A DNA stretch of 64,000 nucleotides from Paenibacillus wynnii (GCF_030812855.1 NZ_JAUSTK010000024.1:1-64000); one strand, 5' to 3'; counted from the first letter of the stretch, positions 1 to 8,279 are shown. Made by a program: numbers and translations. The notes: generated by a model from the letters alone, not told the origin.

Positions 1-102
1 ACATCGTCATTACCACCTATTAAAGTTATTTACTAGGCAGTATCGACAACTCCTCTAGTAAACAGACATCGGGCATTCACTACAGCGAGGAAGCTGATAA
101 AC

Positions 103-618
103 ATGGAAAAGATATATCTCATTACTGATATTCCAGGATATACACCACAAATCAGCCGTTTGATATCTATGATGAATTATGCTAGATATACAACAATAGA
201 ATCCACTAAAGATTTAACCATAGATCAACTGGATTTCTTGTTAGATCCTCAGTGCAATTCGATTGGTTCATTATTATTACACTTTGCAGCAGTAGAATAC
301 GCTTATCAAATACAGACATTTGAAAGAAGAGAATTATCTGAAGATGAATTGCTTGAATGGGGACCCGCATTAAAATTAGGAGATGAAGGACGAGAAATCA
401 TTAAAGGAAATGATTTGAATTATTACATAGATCGAATGAATAGTGTAAGACTTAGAACTTTAGAATTATTCAAAGAAGTGGATGATGATTGGTTAAATAA
501 AGAAGAGGAATTTTGGTATAACAAACCAGCAAATTATTATTTTATGTGGTATCACGTATTTGAAGATGAAATTAACCATAGAGGGCAAATCAGAATGATT
601 AGAAAGAGATTAGGCTGA
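103..618 (+). CDS. DinB-like (DUF664-type) four-helix protein
   Basis: The 171-residue protein has the DinB/YfiT signature of a four-helix bundle that usually binds a divalent metal through three histidines. The first ligand is visible as H60 in GSLLLHFAAVEYAY. The C-terminal signature reads YHVFEDEINHRGQI near residues 150-163. In most relatives this stretch is HxxEHExxHRGQ; here the EH histidine is replaced by D155, while H159 is kept, so metal binding may be altered. The start ATG follows GAGGAAG with good spacing. It opens a run of small same-strand genes. The family is often linked to thiol-dependent transfer or stress responses, but the substrate here is unknown. Confidence 0.8.
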   Translation: MEKIYLITDIPGYTPQISRLISMMNYARYTTIESTKDLTIDQLDFLLDPQCNSIGSLLLHFAAVEYAYQIQTFERRELSEDELLEWGPALKLGDEGREIIKGNDLNYYIDRMNSVRLRTLELFKEVDDDWLNKEEEFWYNKPANYYFMWYHVFEDEINHRGQIRMIRKRLG

Positions 619-648
619 AAATATGGAAATAAATAGAGGTGAAATCAA

Positions 649-1113
649 ATGCCAGTAAATTATTATCATATCGATCACACTGGACTTGAGGTAGTTGAAC
701 CGCTATGGAATGAACTAGTAGATCATCATGGGAATATTTCGAGAAATATGAATCACCCATTCAGTAGAATTACTTTTCATGAACGATCAAAAGAATTGTT
801 ATCTAAAGTAGAACATGGGCAACTACAAATCATATTAGCAATTGATGATACTACAAATAAACACATAGGATACTGTATCAGTTCTATAACAAAAAAGGGA
901 GAAGCTGAAATTGATTCGATTTATGTTTCAGAAGATTATCGTAGTAATGGAATAGGTGCTTCATTAATTAACCAGTCAATCGAATGGATAGAGAATCAAA
1001 AAGCCGAAAGTATATCCATATCGGTTATATATGGGAATGAAAGAGCTATACGGTTCTATGAGAAGTATGGGTTTTATCTAAGATCATATATATTGAAGAA
1101 CAGAATGAGATAA
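649..1113 (+). CDS. GNAT family N-acetyltransferase
   Basis: This 154-residue single-domain protein fits the GNAT fold. The acetyl-CoA pyrophosphate-binding loop is seen as YRSNGIGASLI (about residues 98-108, Q/RxxGxG/A), preceded by the beta-4 strand EIDSIYVSEDY. The C-terminal part has NERAIRFYEKYGF, the usual motif before the last strands. GAGGTG lies 7-10 bases before the ATG. It is 12 bases upstream of a second, different GNAT gene, so the two are probably cotranscribed. The acceptor substrate cannot be read from sequence. Confidence 0.88.
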   Translation: MPVNYYHIDHTGLEVVEPLWNELVDHHGNISRNMNHPFSRITFHERSKELLSKVEHGQLQIILAIDDTTNKHIGYCISSITKKGEAEIDSIYVSEDYRSNGIGASLINQSIEWIENQKAESISISVIYGNERAIRFYEKYGFYLRSYILKNRMR

Positions 1114-1137
1114 TTTCGAAGAGAGGTGAGTTTCATC

Positions 1138-1659
1138 TTGTACTTTGAGTCGGAAAGATTAATTATCAGAGAATTTGTAACTGAAGATATTGAGAGTGTT
1201 CATCTGTATACTTCTGATCCTTTAGTGGTAGAACACATGTTTTGGGGACCGAGTTCGGAAGAAGAAACTAGAGACTTTATTAACTTAACGATGGAAATGC
1301 AAAGACAAGATCCTCGTCGAGGCTTTGAATTTGCAGTGGTTCTGAAAGCCACGAATCAATTAATAGGTGGTTGTGGAATTCACATGAGCGGAGTGGGCCA
1401 GGGAGAACTGGGTTATTGTTATAATCGGCTCTATTGGGGACAAGGATTTGCTACTGAAGCTGCTCGTGTTTTGCTTGAATTTGGTTTTCAGAACCTTGGT
1501 CTTCACAGAATATATGCTACCTGTCGCCCGTATAACATTGGATCCGCTAAAGTTATGCAAAAGATTGGTATGGAGTATGAGGGACATTTCAGGGAACATA
1601 TGTGGCATAAGGGGAAATGGAAGGACTCATACCAGTATTCGATAATTAGAGCTGAGTAA
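1138..1659 (+). CDS. GNAT acetyltransferase, RimJ/RimL type
   Basis: This is a GNAT enzyme of the RimJ/RimL class, which acetylates protein N-termini or small amines. Signs are the opening YFESERLIIREF, the middle ELGYCYNRLYWGQGFATEA (cofactor loop GQGFATEA), and the closing YNIGSAKVMQKIGMEYEG. I chose TTG at 1138 because GAGGTGAG sits 7 bases before it; an in-frame GTG at 1126 lies inside that ribosome binding site and is less likely. The TTG start gives about 173 residues. The exact substrate is unknown. Confidence 0.85.
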   Translation: MYFESERLIIREFVTEDIESVHLYTSDPLVVEHMFWGPSSEEETRDFINLTMEMQRQDPRRGFEFAVVLKATNQLIGGCGIHMSGVGQGELGYCYNRLYWGQGFATEAARVLLEFGFQNLGLHRIYATCRPYNIGSAKVMQKIGMEYEGHFREHMWHKGKWKDSYQYSIIRAE

Positions 1660-1785
1660 AACCGCTAGATACAAACATAAAGTTATATGTAACACAATAT
1701 TATATATCCTAATTATGGAATTTGTTGTAGAATGGTGGAGGATTCTAATCAGCCCTAAGGCATAGGGCACAAACAGGGTGAGTAT

Positions 1786-1863
1786 ATGAAAAAGATCTTC
1801 ATGGTACTGATTGCTCTCGTTGTATTTGTTGGAACTTCATCTTCGGCTATGGCTCATTCTTAA
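1786..1863 (+). CDS. 25-residue orphan signal peptide ORF
   Basis: ATG at 1786 follows CAGGGTGAG with suitable spacing. The ORF codes for 25 residues that make a textbook Sec signal peptide: MKK start, hydrophobic core IFMVLIALVVFVG, and an AMA|HS cleavage site, then an immediate stop. There is almost no mature part. A GCCCTA/TAGGGC hairpin (1752-1768) sits just upstream and a 10 bp hairpin follows (1898-1933). It is either a decayed secreted-protein gene, a leader ORF, or a secreted dipeptide/signal-peptide-derived peptide. Translation is plausible but unproven. Confidence 0.4.
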   Translation: MKKIFMVLIALVVFVGTSSSAMAHS

Positions 1864-1897
1864 ACACGCACTTATCATAAAACACCAATCCAACTTA

Positions 1898-1933
1898 TAA
1901 ACCCAGCTTGAGATCATTCGAAGGCTGGGTTTA
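1898..1933 (+). terminator. Candidate terminator hairpin
   Basis: A perfect 10 bp inverted repeat, TAAACCCAGC (1898-1907) and GCTGGGTTTA (1924-1933), brackets a 16-base loop. The tract after it is TTGATATTAAAT rather than a clean U run, so intrinsic termination is likely but not certain. It separates the signal-peptide ORF from the broken VOC gene. Confidence 0.5.
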
Positions 1934-1966
1934 TTGATATTAAATACTCCAAGGAGGAGTGCAGAG

Positions 1967-2172
1967 ATGCAGTTAGGTTGTACTTAACATGGATAGGTGG
2001 GCCCAATTTGGATGTGGAAATAAGAGATCTTAGAGGTGATTATGAACGCATTAAATCATTAAATATCGGAAAAGTTTCTGATGTGTTGTACATAAATATT
2101 GTCCAGCCCTACTATTGTTTTATGCTTGAGGATCCTGATGGCAACCTACTAGAGATTACAGGAGAGTATTGA
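1967..2172 (+). pseudogene. Truncated VOC/glyoxalase-family gene
   Basis: An excellent AAGGAGGAG site leads to ATG 1967, which codes only MQLGCT before a stop. From 1978 a different frame carries the C-terminal half of a vicinal-oxygen-chelate protein, ending PYYCFMLEDPDGNLLEITGEY, where F/P-x-DPDGN is the typical VOC closing motif with its metal-ligand glutamate. The N-terminal half and first metal ligand are missing. The natural reading is an internal deletion that also shifted the frame. I do not expect a functional product. Confidence 0.75.
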
Positions 2173-2222
2173 GCGTAAGCTATAAATCAATGAGTAGTTT
2201 TTTTAAAAGGAGATGGATTCAG

Positions 2223-2741
2223 ATGAACGCAGACACTACACTGGAATATTTCCGTACGGTTTCGATGCATCGAATGGTCGATCATTATCTTCCTAAGTTC
2301 ATAACATGTCTGGAAAGCTTAGATACCCGGATCATTTGGGCCTGTAGGGATGATGAGGTGGGTATGAACAGTATTGGTGGGATTACTTTTCATGTTATCG
2401 AACAAGTTAAAAGACACTCATTAAGATTATCTAATCCGGCTTTGACGTACGCTAAGGGAATTGAAGATTATTTCCCTAGTATGAATGAGGAGAAAGATCA
2501 ACTCATTTCAGAACTTAAATTAACCTTTAGTCACTTTCAGGCTACGTTGGAGTCGGTCGAGCAAGATCACATCGATTTATATAATCTGTATCATTTGGTT
2601 GAACACACGAGCTACCACTTAGGTCAGATCATAGACAGGGCTCAGAGACTGACAGGTGTTAAATATCAATTTGTACAGAATGGAATTAATGAGAAAGAAT
2701 TAAGATCCTTAGTTGAAAGTAAAGGAGCTCCTACTAAATGA
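2223..2741 (+). CDS. DinB-like protein with intact metal-ligand set
   Basis: This 172-residue DinB-superfamily protein keeps all three likely metal ligands: H57 in GGITFHVIEQ and H128/H132 in LVEHTSYHLGQI, with the usual HxxxH spacing and GQI end. I chose ATG 2223 because AAAAGGAGATG lies 7 bases upstream; the frame is open 54 bases further but without a ribosome binding site. The stop overlaps the ATG of the next, broken methyltransferase gene (ATGA), implying former translational coupling. It differs clearly from the other DinB-like gene at the start of the window. Function beyond the fold is not known. Confidence 0.82.
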   Translation: MNADTTLEYFRTVSMHRMVDHYLPKFITCLESLDTRIIWACRDDEVGMNSIGGITFHVIEQVKRHSLRLSNPALTYAKGIEDYFPSMNEEKDQLISELKLTFSHFQATLESVEQDHIDLYNLYHLVEHTSYHLGQIIDRAQRLTGVKYQFVQNGINEKELRSLVESKGAPTK

Positions 2742-3311
2742 TGAATCCAATGACTCGTGATAAAGCTCTGAAATATGCAAAATATCGATTGCCCTACTCA
2801 ACAGAGACAAGATATAGAATACATAGCTGGGGTAGCTTAGGACACAAAATTGCTTGATTATTCGGTTGATTTAATTGTAGCAGCAAATGCATATCATAGG
2901 TTTCCCCCTGAGAGTACTATTGAAGAATTTAAAAGAATACTAAAACCGAGCGGTAGTTTAGCTATTTTCTCTTATCATGATGACTTTAATTTTCTGCGAG
3001 ATACAATTCAACTATTTAATAACGAACAATACAAGAACCGATTAGCTGCGACAAGGCATTTGGAGCCCGTGAATTATTTTTATGGAGATTCTACACCCAG
3101 TAGGTTTCTATTTAATCAAGAGCATCACGAGAGTTGGGATGAATACTGGGGAGCGGTGATCTCCAATATGGAATCACCAGATGAAAGTGAAGATTGGTTC
3201 GTTGCCTTTCAGGATGCACATAAACAACGGTTTAATGATATCGCTAAAGACGGTGTAATCTCGATAAAATACAGTACAGAGGTTTGGTTAGGTCAACCCA
3301 AATACAAGTAA
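2738..3311 (+). pseudogene. Class I SAM methyltransferase with internal deletion
   Basis: The frame from ATG 2738 begins like a UbiE/COQ5-type methyltransferase (about 39 codons, including KYAKYRLPYSTET) and then stops near 2855. The rest of the gene continues in another frame from about 2850: SVDLIVAANAYHRF (motif II region), FKRILKPSGSLAIFSY (motif III), running to 3311. The SAM-binding motif I (the GxGxG loop) is absent. A deletion of some 60-70 codons with a frame change would explain this. The product cannot bind SAM as read. Confidence 0.78.
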
Positions 3312-3320
3312 GGAGGCTAA

Positions 3321-3544
3321 ATGAATGATTTATGTTTGATTATGTATATTCTTCTCCACAAGAAAGAGCTGTTCAAACAACTGAAATAGTGACAGGTATC
3401 CAAGGCGTTGAAGAGATCCATAGCATTATTAAAAGGGTATCAGAATTTATGCATGAGCTTGAGGATAAAACTGTTAAGAGGGATGTAAATATTTTAGTAT
3501 CGGGGCATAGATGTACCACAGGACCTATAGAAAGGAAGGATTGA
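3321..3544 (+). pseudogene. Histidine phosphatase remnant
   Basis: AAGGAGG precedes ATG 3321, but that frame soon stops. A second frame (from 3332) encodes FDYVYSSPQERAVQTTEIV, the typical second motif of the phosphoglycerate-mutase/histidine-phosphatase family, then ILVSGHRCTTGP, which covers the second catalytic histidine. The N-terminal RHG motif with the phosphorylated histidine is missing and the tail is cut. It is the third broken gene in a row. An intact member of the family lies at 7707-8279. Confidence 0.7.
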
Positions 3545-4045
3545 ATGCGGATTCCTATTAATCAAGAGGATCTACTTAAAGATAACCTTAGTTGGTTATG
3601 CATTGAACCCGTATTAATTTCAGTCCGCGGTAAGACGTTAACCACTAAATCTGAGGTATATAATCAATTAAATGAGGGCCAAAGAGCATTATATTTGTTC
3701 TATGCTTTTCATAACCATGTTCAATCGAATGTTGAATTGTATTGGTTCGCTGCTTACTTTATGAATGAACTCAAGGCTTGGAAAGGTTTGAAAGATGGAA
3801 TCGCTTTTTTCAAGGATAACGAAATGTTGATGCTTATGGAGCAATTGGAAACTATCATCGAGAATAAAAACAAAGACGTTAACGGCATATGGAGAGAGGC
3901 ATTCCCATCTGATTTAGAAAAGGATATGAACTTATCCGATTCAATAAATCAGATATACAGTGAATACCAAGTTAGTGTGCTGCTAACCATTCAAGCGATG
4001 AACTCGTACATTAGAAACAACAAAGATGACTTTATTAAGTTGTAA
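3545..4045 (+). CDS. Conserved hypothetical protein, 166 aa
   Basis: I do not recognise this family. The protein is soluble, without signal peptide or membrane helix. It looks largely helical, with an aromatic-rich central stretch ALYLFYAFHNHVQSNVELYWF (about residues 49-69) and an acidic/lysine-rich C-terminal third. GAAAGGAAGG lies just before the ATG, which directly follows the stop of the phosphatase remnant. Base composition matches its neighbours. Intact length and a good ribosome binding site favour a real gene. Confidence 0.65.
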   Translation: MRIPINQEDLLKDNLSWLCIEPVLISVRGKTLTTKSEVYNQLNEGQRALYLFYAFHNHVQSNVELYWFAAYFMNELKAWKGLKDGIAFFKDNEMLMLMEQLETIIENKNKDVNGIWREAFPSDLEKDMNLSDSINQIYSEYQVSVLLTIQAMNSYIRNNKDDFIKL

Positions 4046-4077
4046 AATGAACACAACTTTCAAAGGTAGGTGTATTT

Positions 4078-4704
4078 ATGTTCACCCATGAGCCAAAAGG
4101 CTATAAAGTGCGTAAAGGAACCGTTATTTTTATTAATGGCACATCAAGTTCAGGGAAAACCAGCATTTCAAAGGAATTAATAAAAATACTTAAAGAAGAT
4201 TTCATGTATCTTTCAGTGGATCATGCTATATCTGGCGTGAATGATATGTTGATGAATATGTTTGGTGAGCACATCACAAGAGAAGATATTAGAAGGATTG
4301 AAGATGAAGAAATCATAGAAAAACCAGTAATTTCGCTATTTCATCATTACATTTTAGCGTTTGCAATGGCCGGCAAAAATATAATAGTTGATCATGTATT
4401 AGTTGATCCTAAATGGTTGGAAGAATGTGTTCAGTTATTATCCGATACCCGTACATTCTTGATCGGGGTTCACTGTCCAATTAATGAATTGGAACGTCGG
4501 GAACAGGAAAGAGGAGACAGGCCTATAGGTTTAGCTAGCGCACAATATACAATTGTACATGAGAATATCCAGTATGACCTAGAAGTAAATACGCATATGA
4601 ATTCAGTATCGGAATGTGCAAATACCATTAGAGATTTTATTAAAACTAACGAACCAAGAGTTCTCCAAACTTTCTATACAGAAGCAAAGGAGCCCAGTCA
4701 ATGA
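4078..4704 (+). CDS. P-loop phosphotransferase, chloramphenicol phosphotransferase-like
   Basis: A 208-residue P-loop kinase with Walker A FINGTSSSGKTS (about residues 18-29), a DHA motif after the second strand (YLSVDHAISG), and IIVDHVLVDP as a likely Walker B/catalytic strand. R-rich LERREQERGDRPIGLA matches the lid of the chloramphenicol 3-O-phosphotransferase family (PF07931). The family also includes kinases of unknown substrate, so resistance is not proven. The stop overlaps the next start (ATGA), so it is cotranslated with the downstream P-loop kinase. Confidence 0.75.
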   Translation: MFTHEPKGYKVRKGTVIFINGTSSSGKTSISKELIKILKEDFMYLSVDHAISGVNDMLMNMFGEHITREDIRRIEDEEIIEKPVISLFHHYILAFAMAGKNIIVDHVLVDPKWLEECVQLLSDTRTFLIGVHCPINELERREQERGDRPIGLASAQYTIVHENIQYDLEVNTHMNSVSECANTIRDFIKTNEPRVLQTFYTEAKEPSQ

Positions 4705-5231
4705 ATCGAGTACTTGTTCTAGGTTCAGCAGGGTCGGGGAAATCAACACTTTCTCAGCAACTGGGTGGGATATTTAAGCTCCCGGTTATTCATTTAGACA
4801 AGTATTACTGGAAGCCTAATTGGGAACCTACCCCGAATGAAGAGTGGGACAAACGGGTCGAATATTTTACGATGCAAGAGCATTGGATCATTGATGGTAA
4901 TTACTCAAGAACTTTAGATAAAAGACTTGAGAGGGCTGATTTGATCATTTTTTTAGATATGTCGAGATGGCTTTGTCTCTATCGAATACTAAAAAGAAGA
5001 ATTATGTATCATAAGAAAACTAGACCCGACATGAATGAGGAATGCCCCGAAAAATTTGATTTTGAGTTCATAAAATGGGTTTGGAATTATAGGAAACGAA
5101 GTAGAGTGAATACACTAAATAAGCTTGCAAAAGTGAAAGATGAAAAAGAAATAATCATCGTAAAAAACCGAAAACAGGCAGCAGAATTGATCCTTAGACT
5201 AGATCGAAGCAAGGGAGAGTTGATTATATGA
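4701..5231 (+). CDS. FlaR-like P-loop kinase (DNA topology modulation family)
   Basis: This 176-residue protein has Walker A VLGSAGSGKST at residues 6-16, followed by VIHLDKYYWKPNWEP and WIIDGNYSRT, the hallmark blocks of the family annotated as DNA topology modulation protein (FlaR/AAA_17-like adenylate-kinase fold). The DGNY strand corresponds to Walker B. The biological substrate is unclear; the family name is historical. Its start and stop overlap both neighbours by four bases (4701 and 5228), so three genes form a coupled mini-operon with a GNAT enzyme. Confidence 0.78.
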   Translation: MNRVLVLGSAGSGKSTLSQQLGGIFKLPVIHLDKYYWKPNWEPTPNEEWDKRVEYFTMQEHWIIDGNYSRTLDKRLERADLIIFLDMSRWLCLYRILKRRIMYHKKTRPDMNEECPEKFDFEFIKWVWNYRKRSRVNTLNKLAKVKDEKEIIIVKNRKQAAELILRLDRSKGELII

Positions 5232-5731
5232 TTAGATTATGTGTAAGTGACGATACCGAAGTGATAAATCAAATTATTAATGATGCAGCAAGGGCCTATG
5301 AAGGTGTTATTCCTGAAGATCGGTATCATGAACCTTATATGAGTATGGACGAATTAGAACGTGAAATTAATGCAGGTGTAGTATTTTGGGGATATACGGA
5401 TGCTATGAATCAGCTTATAGGTGTCATGGGTACTCAGCCCAAGGGAGAGGTCTCCCTAATAAGACATGCTTATGTGCGTACGAATGAAAGAAATAGTGGG
5501 ATTGGAAGTAAATTGCTAAATCATATCGTCACTATAACTGAGAAACCAATTTTAATCGGAACGTGGCAATCAGCAGTGTGGGCCATAAAATTTTATGAGA
5601 AGAATGGCTTTACACTTACAACGGTAGCAGAAAAAGAGCGACTACTACAAAAATATTGGAGCATACCTGAAAGACAGATTGAGACTTCAGTGGTATTAGG
5701 TGATCGTAAATGGGCTGCTAATAAGCTATAG
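5228..5731 (+). CDS. GNAT family N-acetyltransferase
   Basis: A 167-residue GNAT enzyme with cofactor loop ERNSGIGSKLL (about residues 87-97), the beta-4 strand SLIRHAYVRTNE and the C-terminal AIKFYEKNGFTLTT. The early part AARAYEGVIPEDRYHEPYMS resembles a subclass often annotated as phosphinothricin- or puromycin-like acetyltransferases, but this is not decisive. It is the last gene of the overlapping trio. Confidence 0.85.
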   Translation: MIRLCVSDDTEVINQIINDAARAYEGVIPEDRYHEPYMSMDELEREINAGVVFWGYTDAMNQLIGVMGTQPKGEVSLIRHAYVRTNERNSGIGSKLLNHIVTITEKPILIGTWQSAVWAIKFYEKNGFTLTTVAEKERLLQKYWSIPERQIETSVVLGDRKWAANKL

Positions 5732-5770
5732 CTAGTTACTGATAGATCGGTAGAATGGAGCGTTGCTATT

Positions 5771-6664
5771 TTGAAACAATCAAAAGAAAAGTGTTATCAA
5801 GATTATTGCGATACTTACGATGCATGTCTTTCTTTATGGCCTGTTCCACTTAAAACGATTAATGTATCAACAACTTATGGGGAAACACATGTAATCATTA
5901 GTGGTTCTGAAAATAAGCCCCCATTAATTCTCTTACATGGTCTGGGTTTTAGTTCAACTATGTGGTATCCCAATATTGAAGGACTGAGTGCAGAATTTTG
6001 TACCTATTGTATTGATATAATTGGGGATGCCAACAAAAGTCTTTCCAGTAGAAAGCCCACGGATAGAAGTGAATATTCGGAATGGTTACTAGAAGTTATC
6101 CAAGGGCTTCATTTAGAGAAACCCAATATTGCAGGATTGTCATATGGAGGTTTTATATCCCTTAATTTCGCGCACCATTTTCCTGAATATGTTAACAAGG
6201 TTATTTTACTTTGTCCTGCTGCAACTTTTAAACCCTTTAGGTTGCAATTTTTTCTAAGAATCTTCTCCCTATTGTTATTTTCGAAAGGAAAGGTCCTGCA
6301 GAAATTTATGAATTGGATGTTTGGGGGTAGGTATCATTTAGACCCTTTATTTATTCAACAATTTGAAGCAGGGATAAATCTAAGACGCGCATTGAGAATA
6401 AAAAGAAAAAAGGAGAAATCGAGGTCATCATGGCCAAGTGTTCTACCTAATGATGAATTACAAGGAATAAAGACTAGTGTTTTATTACTTGTTGGAGATA
6501 AAGAAGCGATATATGATCCGAGAAAAGTACTCGCAAGGGCAACGAAATATATCCCAAGAATTCAGGCTGAATTAATACCGAATGTAGGACATGGAATGTC
6601 AATGGAACAACCTGAAATAATAAACACTTACATAATTAATTTTTTAATACCTAACTTGAAATAA
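5771..6664 (+). CDS. Alpha/beta hydrolase
   Basis: The 297-residue protein is an alpha/beta-hydrolase of the BioH/haloperoxidase type. ILLHGLGFSSTMWYP forms the oxyanion-hole HG block, GLSYGG carries the nucleophilic serine (about residue 122), VGDKEAIYDP the likely acid, and NVGHGMSMEQP the catalytic histidine. The TTG start at 5771 has GAATGGAG about ten bases upstream. No signal peptide is seen, so it is cytosolic. The substrate is unknown. A NUDIX remnant follows in the same frame straight after its stop. Confidence 0.83.
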   Translation: MKQSKEKCYQDYCDTYDACLSLWPVPLKTINVSTTYGETHVIISGSENKPPLILLHGLGFSSTMWYPNIEGLSAEFCTYCIDIIGDANKSLSSRKPTDRSEYSEWLLEVIQGLHLEKPNIAGLSYGGFISLNFAHHFPEYVNKVILLCPAATFKPFRLQFFLRIFSLLLFSKGKVLQKFMNWMFGGRYHLDPLFIQQFEAGINLRRALRIKRKKEKSRSSWPSVLPNDELQGIKTSVLLLVGDKEAIYDPRKVLARATKYIPRIQAELIPNVGHGMSMEQPEIINTYIINFLIPNLK

Positions 6665-6996
6665 ATCATCAAGAAATCAAGAGGACCCCATAAAGGCAAA
6701 TGGGATTTGCCAGGTGGAACTATAGAATTTTGGGAAGAGCCTTATGAAACACTTCAAAGAGAGTTTTTAGAAGAAACAGGGATAGCTGATATTGAAGGAA
6801 CTCTCAAAATCGCAAAATCTTATACCATCATATACCCCTACAAAGAGGATCAGTTAGAGGAAATGCATCATATCAGAATTATATATAATGTGAGGTCACT
6901 TCATAAGAATTATGAGCTCGATGGATAAGCTTAGATGAACTGCACAAGTTCGAGGTAACACATTTTGTTGAGAAAATATTTAATTATATAAGATGA
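6665..6996 (+). pseudogene. Broken NUDIX hydrolase gene
   Basis: Directly after the hydrolase stop, in the same frame and with no start codon, the sequence reads SRGPHKGKWDLPGGTIEFW and then REFLEETGI, i.e. the NUDIX box (GX5EX7REUXEEXGU) at about 6710-6785. The frame stops at 6928. A natural NUDIX C-terminus (WISLDELHKFEVTHFVEK) resumes in another frame at 6922 and ends at 6996. The first strand and start are missing and a stretch before WISLDEL is deleted. The NUDIX box is intact but the gene is dead as read. Confidence 0.78.
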
Positions 6997-7013
6997 GATC
7001 GGGTTAAGAACGC

Positions 7014-7200
7014 TATGCGGACTCCAGATCCCTTATTGTCTATAAATTGCTCTATAAGTAAGTTATGCGGACACAGATGCCGTTATTTATGAATACGGGG
7101 CTATTTATAGCCGAATTCTTGTAAATAAGGCCTTCTGAGTCCGCATAGATAAGGAATGTAGGTAAATGGAGTAAATAGCGTCCGCTGAGTCCGTAAGGCT
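7014..7200 (+). repeat. Alternating copies of a TATGCGGACTCAGA..CCTTATT repeat
   Basis: This gene-free stretch carries four related copies of one motif. Two are direct: TATGCGGACTCCAGATCCC near 7014 and TATGCGGACACAGATGCCG near 7074, each followed by TTATT. Two are inverted: AATAAGGCCTTCTGAGTCC running into GCATA near 7125-7147, and a weaker TCCGCTGAGTCCGTAAGGC near 7181. Direct and inverted copies could pair into long hairpins. A related pair lies at about 32191-32280. No reading frame of interest is present. Confidence 0.7.
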
Positions 7201-7371
7201 TACGCATTCATCTTGAGCAGGTATCTACGCGTGTTCGTACATCTAGAGGGAGGGTGTTAGGAATACTGATTCTGAATCTCTCCAGCGTGTTCGTATATCT
7301 TGAGAGGAGTGAGTGGCTATTATGCGGAAAAGGCAATGGGTGACGAAGGGGGATTTAAAGTCTTACGAAGA

Positions 7372-7447
7372 TAGCGGCCGGAAGTCCAAACATTCACCAC
7401 AGTGCGACGAATCCCTTATTCTAAAAATCTTAAGTTCAACCTATATA
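7372..7447 (+). repeat. Short copy of the AGCGGCCGGAAGTCC repeat
   Basis: AGCGGCCGGAAGTCCAAA (7373-7390) is identical to 10477-10494. ATCTTAAGTTCA (7427-7438) is identical to 10530-10541. The spacing between the two blocks is 54 and 53 bases, so this is one element in two copies. Upstream (7229-7309) are two diverged copies of GCGTGTTCGTANATCT, 56 bases apart. Between 6997 and 7467 I see only these repeats and no gene. Confidence 0.75.
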
Positions 7448-7467
7448 GATAATAACGAGGTGTAGCT

Positions 7468-7710
7468 TTGAAAATACGGGAAATTGTTACGGGCATCATC
7501 ATTTCTTTATTAATGCCTTTTGTTCTGTTCGTGATTCAAAAGCTCGTAAATGCTAGTCATAGTGAACCAAATGATTTTCAATATAATACTAACTATTTTG
7601 TAGTACTTCACTTGAATGGGTTGGGATATTTTTTGTGTTTCTTAGTTTCACTTCTCATTTATTTCTTAGGTCTACTTTTATATAAAACCTGGGGGCGGAA
7701 GACTCTATGA
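7468..7710 (+). CDS. Small membrane protein, two helices, 80 aa
   Basis: The protein has two hydrophobic segments, roughly residues 5-27 and 48-72, separated by a polar loop, with a basic tail KTWGRKTL. It should sit in the cytoplasmic membrane with both ends inside. TTG 7468 follows CGAGGTG. The stop overlaps the ATG of the histidine phosphatase gene (7707), implying translational coupling. I do not recognise the family. Confidence 0.6.
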   Translation: MKIREIVTGIIISLLMPFVLFVIQKLVNASHSEPNDFQYNTNYFVVLHLNGLGYFLCFLVSLLIYFLGLLLYKTWGRKTL

Positions 7711-8279
7711 AAACCTATATCTATTTTATCAGGCATGCTATTTCTCCATTTACTTTGGATAACGAGCAGTATCGGGGATTATCCGAACAGGGAAAGTTGG
7801 ATTCACGCCAGGTTGCTGATCTACTGAAGAACGAAGGGATTGATGTTATTGTTTCGAGTACATTTGCTCGTGCAATCGACACGGTTAGACCTTTAGCTGA
7901 TATTTTAGGTAAAGAGATTGTTCAATATGAAGAATTAGCGGAAAGGGCAATTGCGAGTATAAAGAACGAAATAGCAGAAGTCGATTTATTGAGGGGAATA
8001 GAAAGGTCGTTTGTAGATATTGATTATTGTATGTTAGAAGGAGAAACAACAAGACAAGCCCAGCAAAGATCAATACCCATCATTAACAAACTTATCATTG
8101 AGAATAAAGGGAAAAAGATTGCGATCGGAACTCATGGGAATATTATGACGATCATATTGAATTATTTTGAGAAAAACTATGGATATGAATTTTGGGCTCA
8201 GACCTCAAAGCCGGATATTTATAAGTTGGAATTTGAAGAGATGGATTTGAAGCATGTTGAAAGACTATGGAAATCTTAA
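7707..8279 (+). CDS. Histidine phosphatase family protein
   Basis: A 190-residue phosphoglycerate-mutase-like phosphatase. The N-terminal FIRHAIS holds R9 and the phospho-acceptor H10 (RHA instead of the more common RHG). VSSTFARAIDTVRPLAD is the second block, ELAERAI the third, and KIAIGTHGNIMTIIL contains the second catalytic histidine. Length and order match small cytosolic phosphatases of the SixA/GpmB type. Four-base overlap with the preceding membrane protein. Substrate unknown. Confidence 0.85.
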   Translation: MKTYIYFIRHAISPFTLDNEQYRGLSEQGKLDSRQVADLLKNEGIDVIVSSTFARAIDTVRPLADILGKEIVQYEELAERAIASIKNEIAEVDLLRGIERSFVDIDYCMLEGETTRQAQQRSIPIINKLIIENKGKKIAIGTHGNIMTIILNYFEKNYGYEFWAQTSKPDIYKLEFEEMDLKHVERLWKS

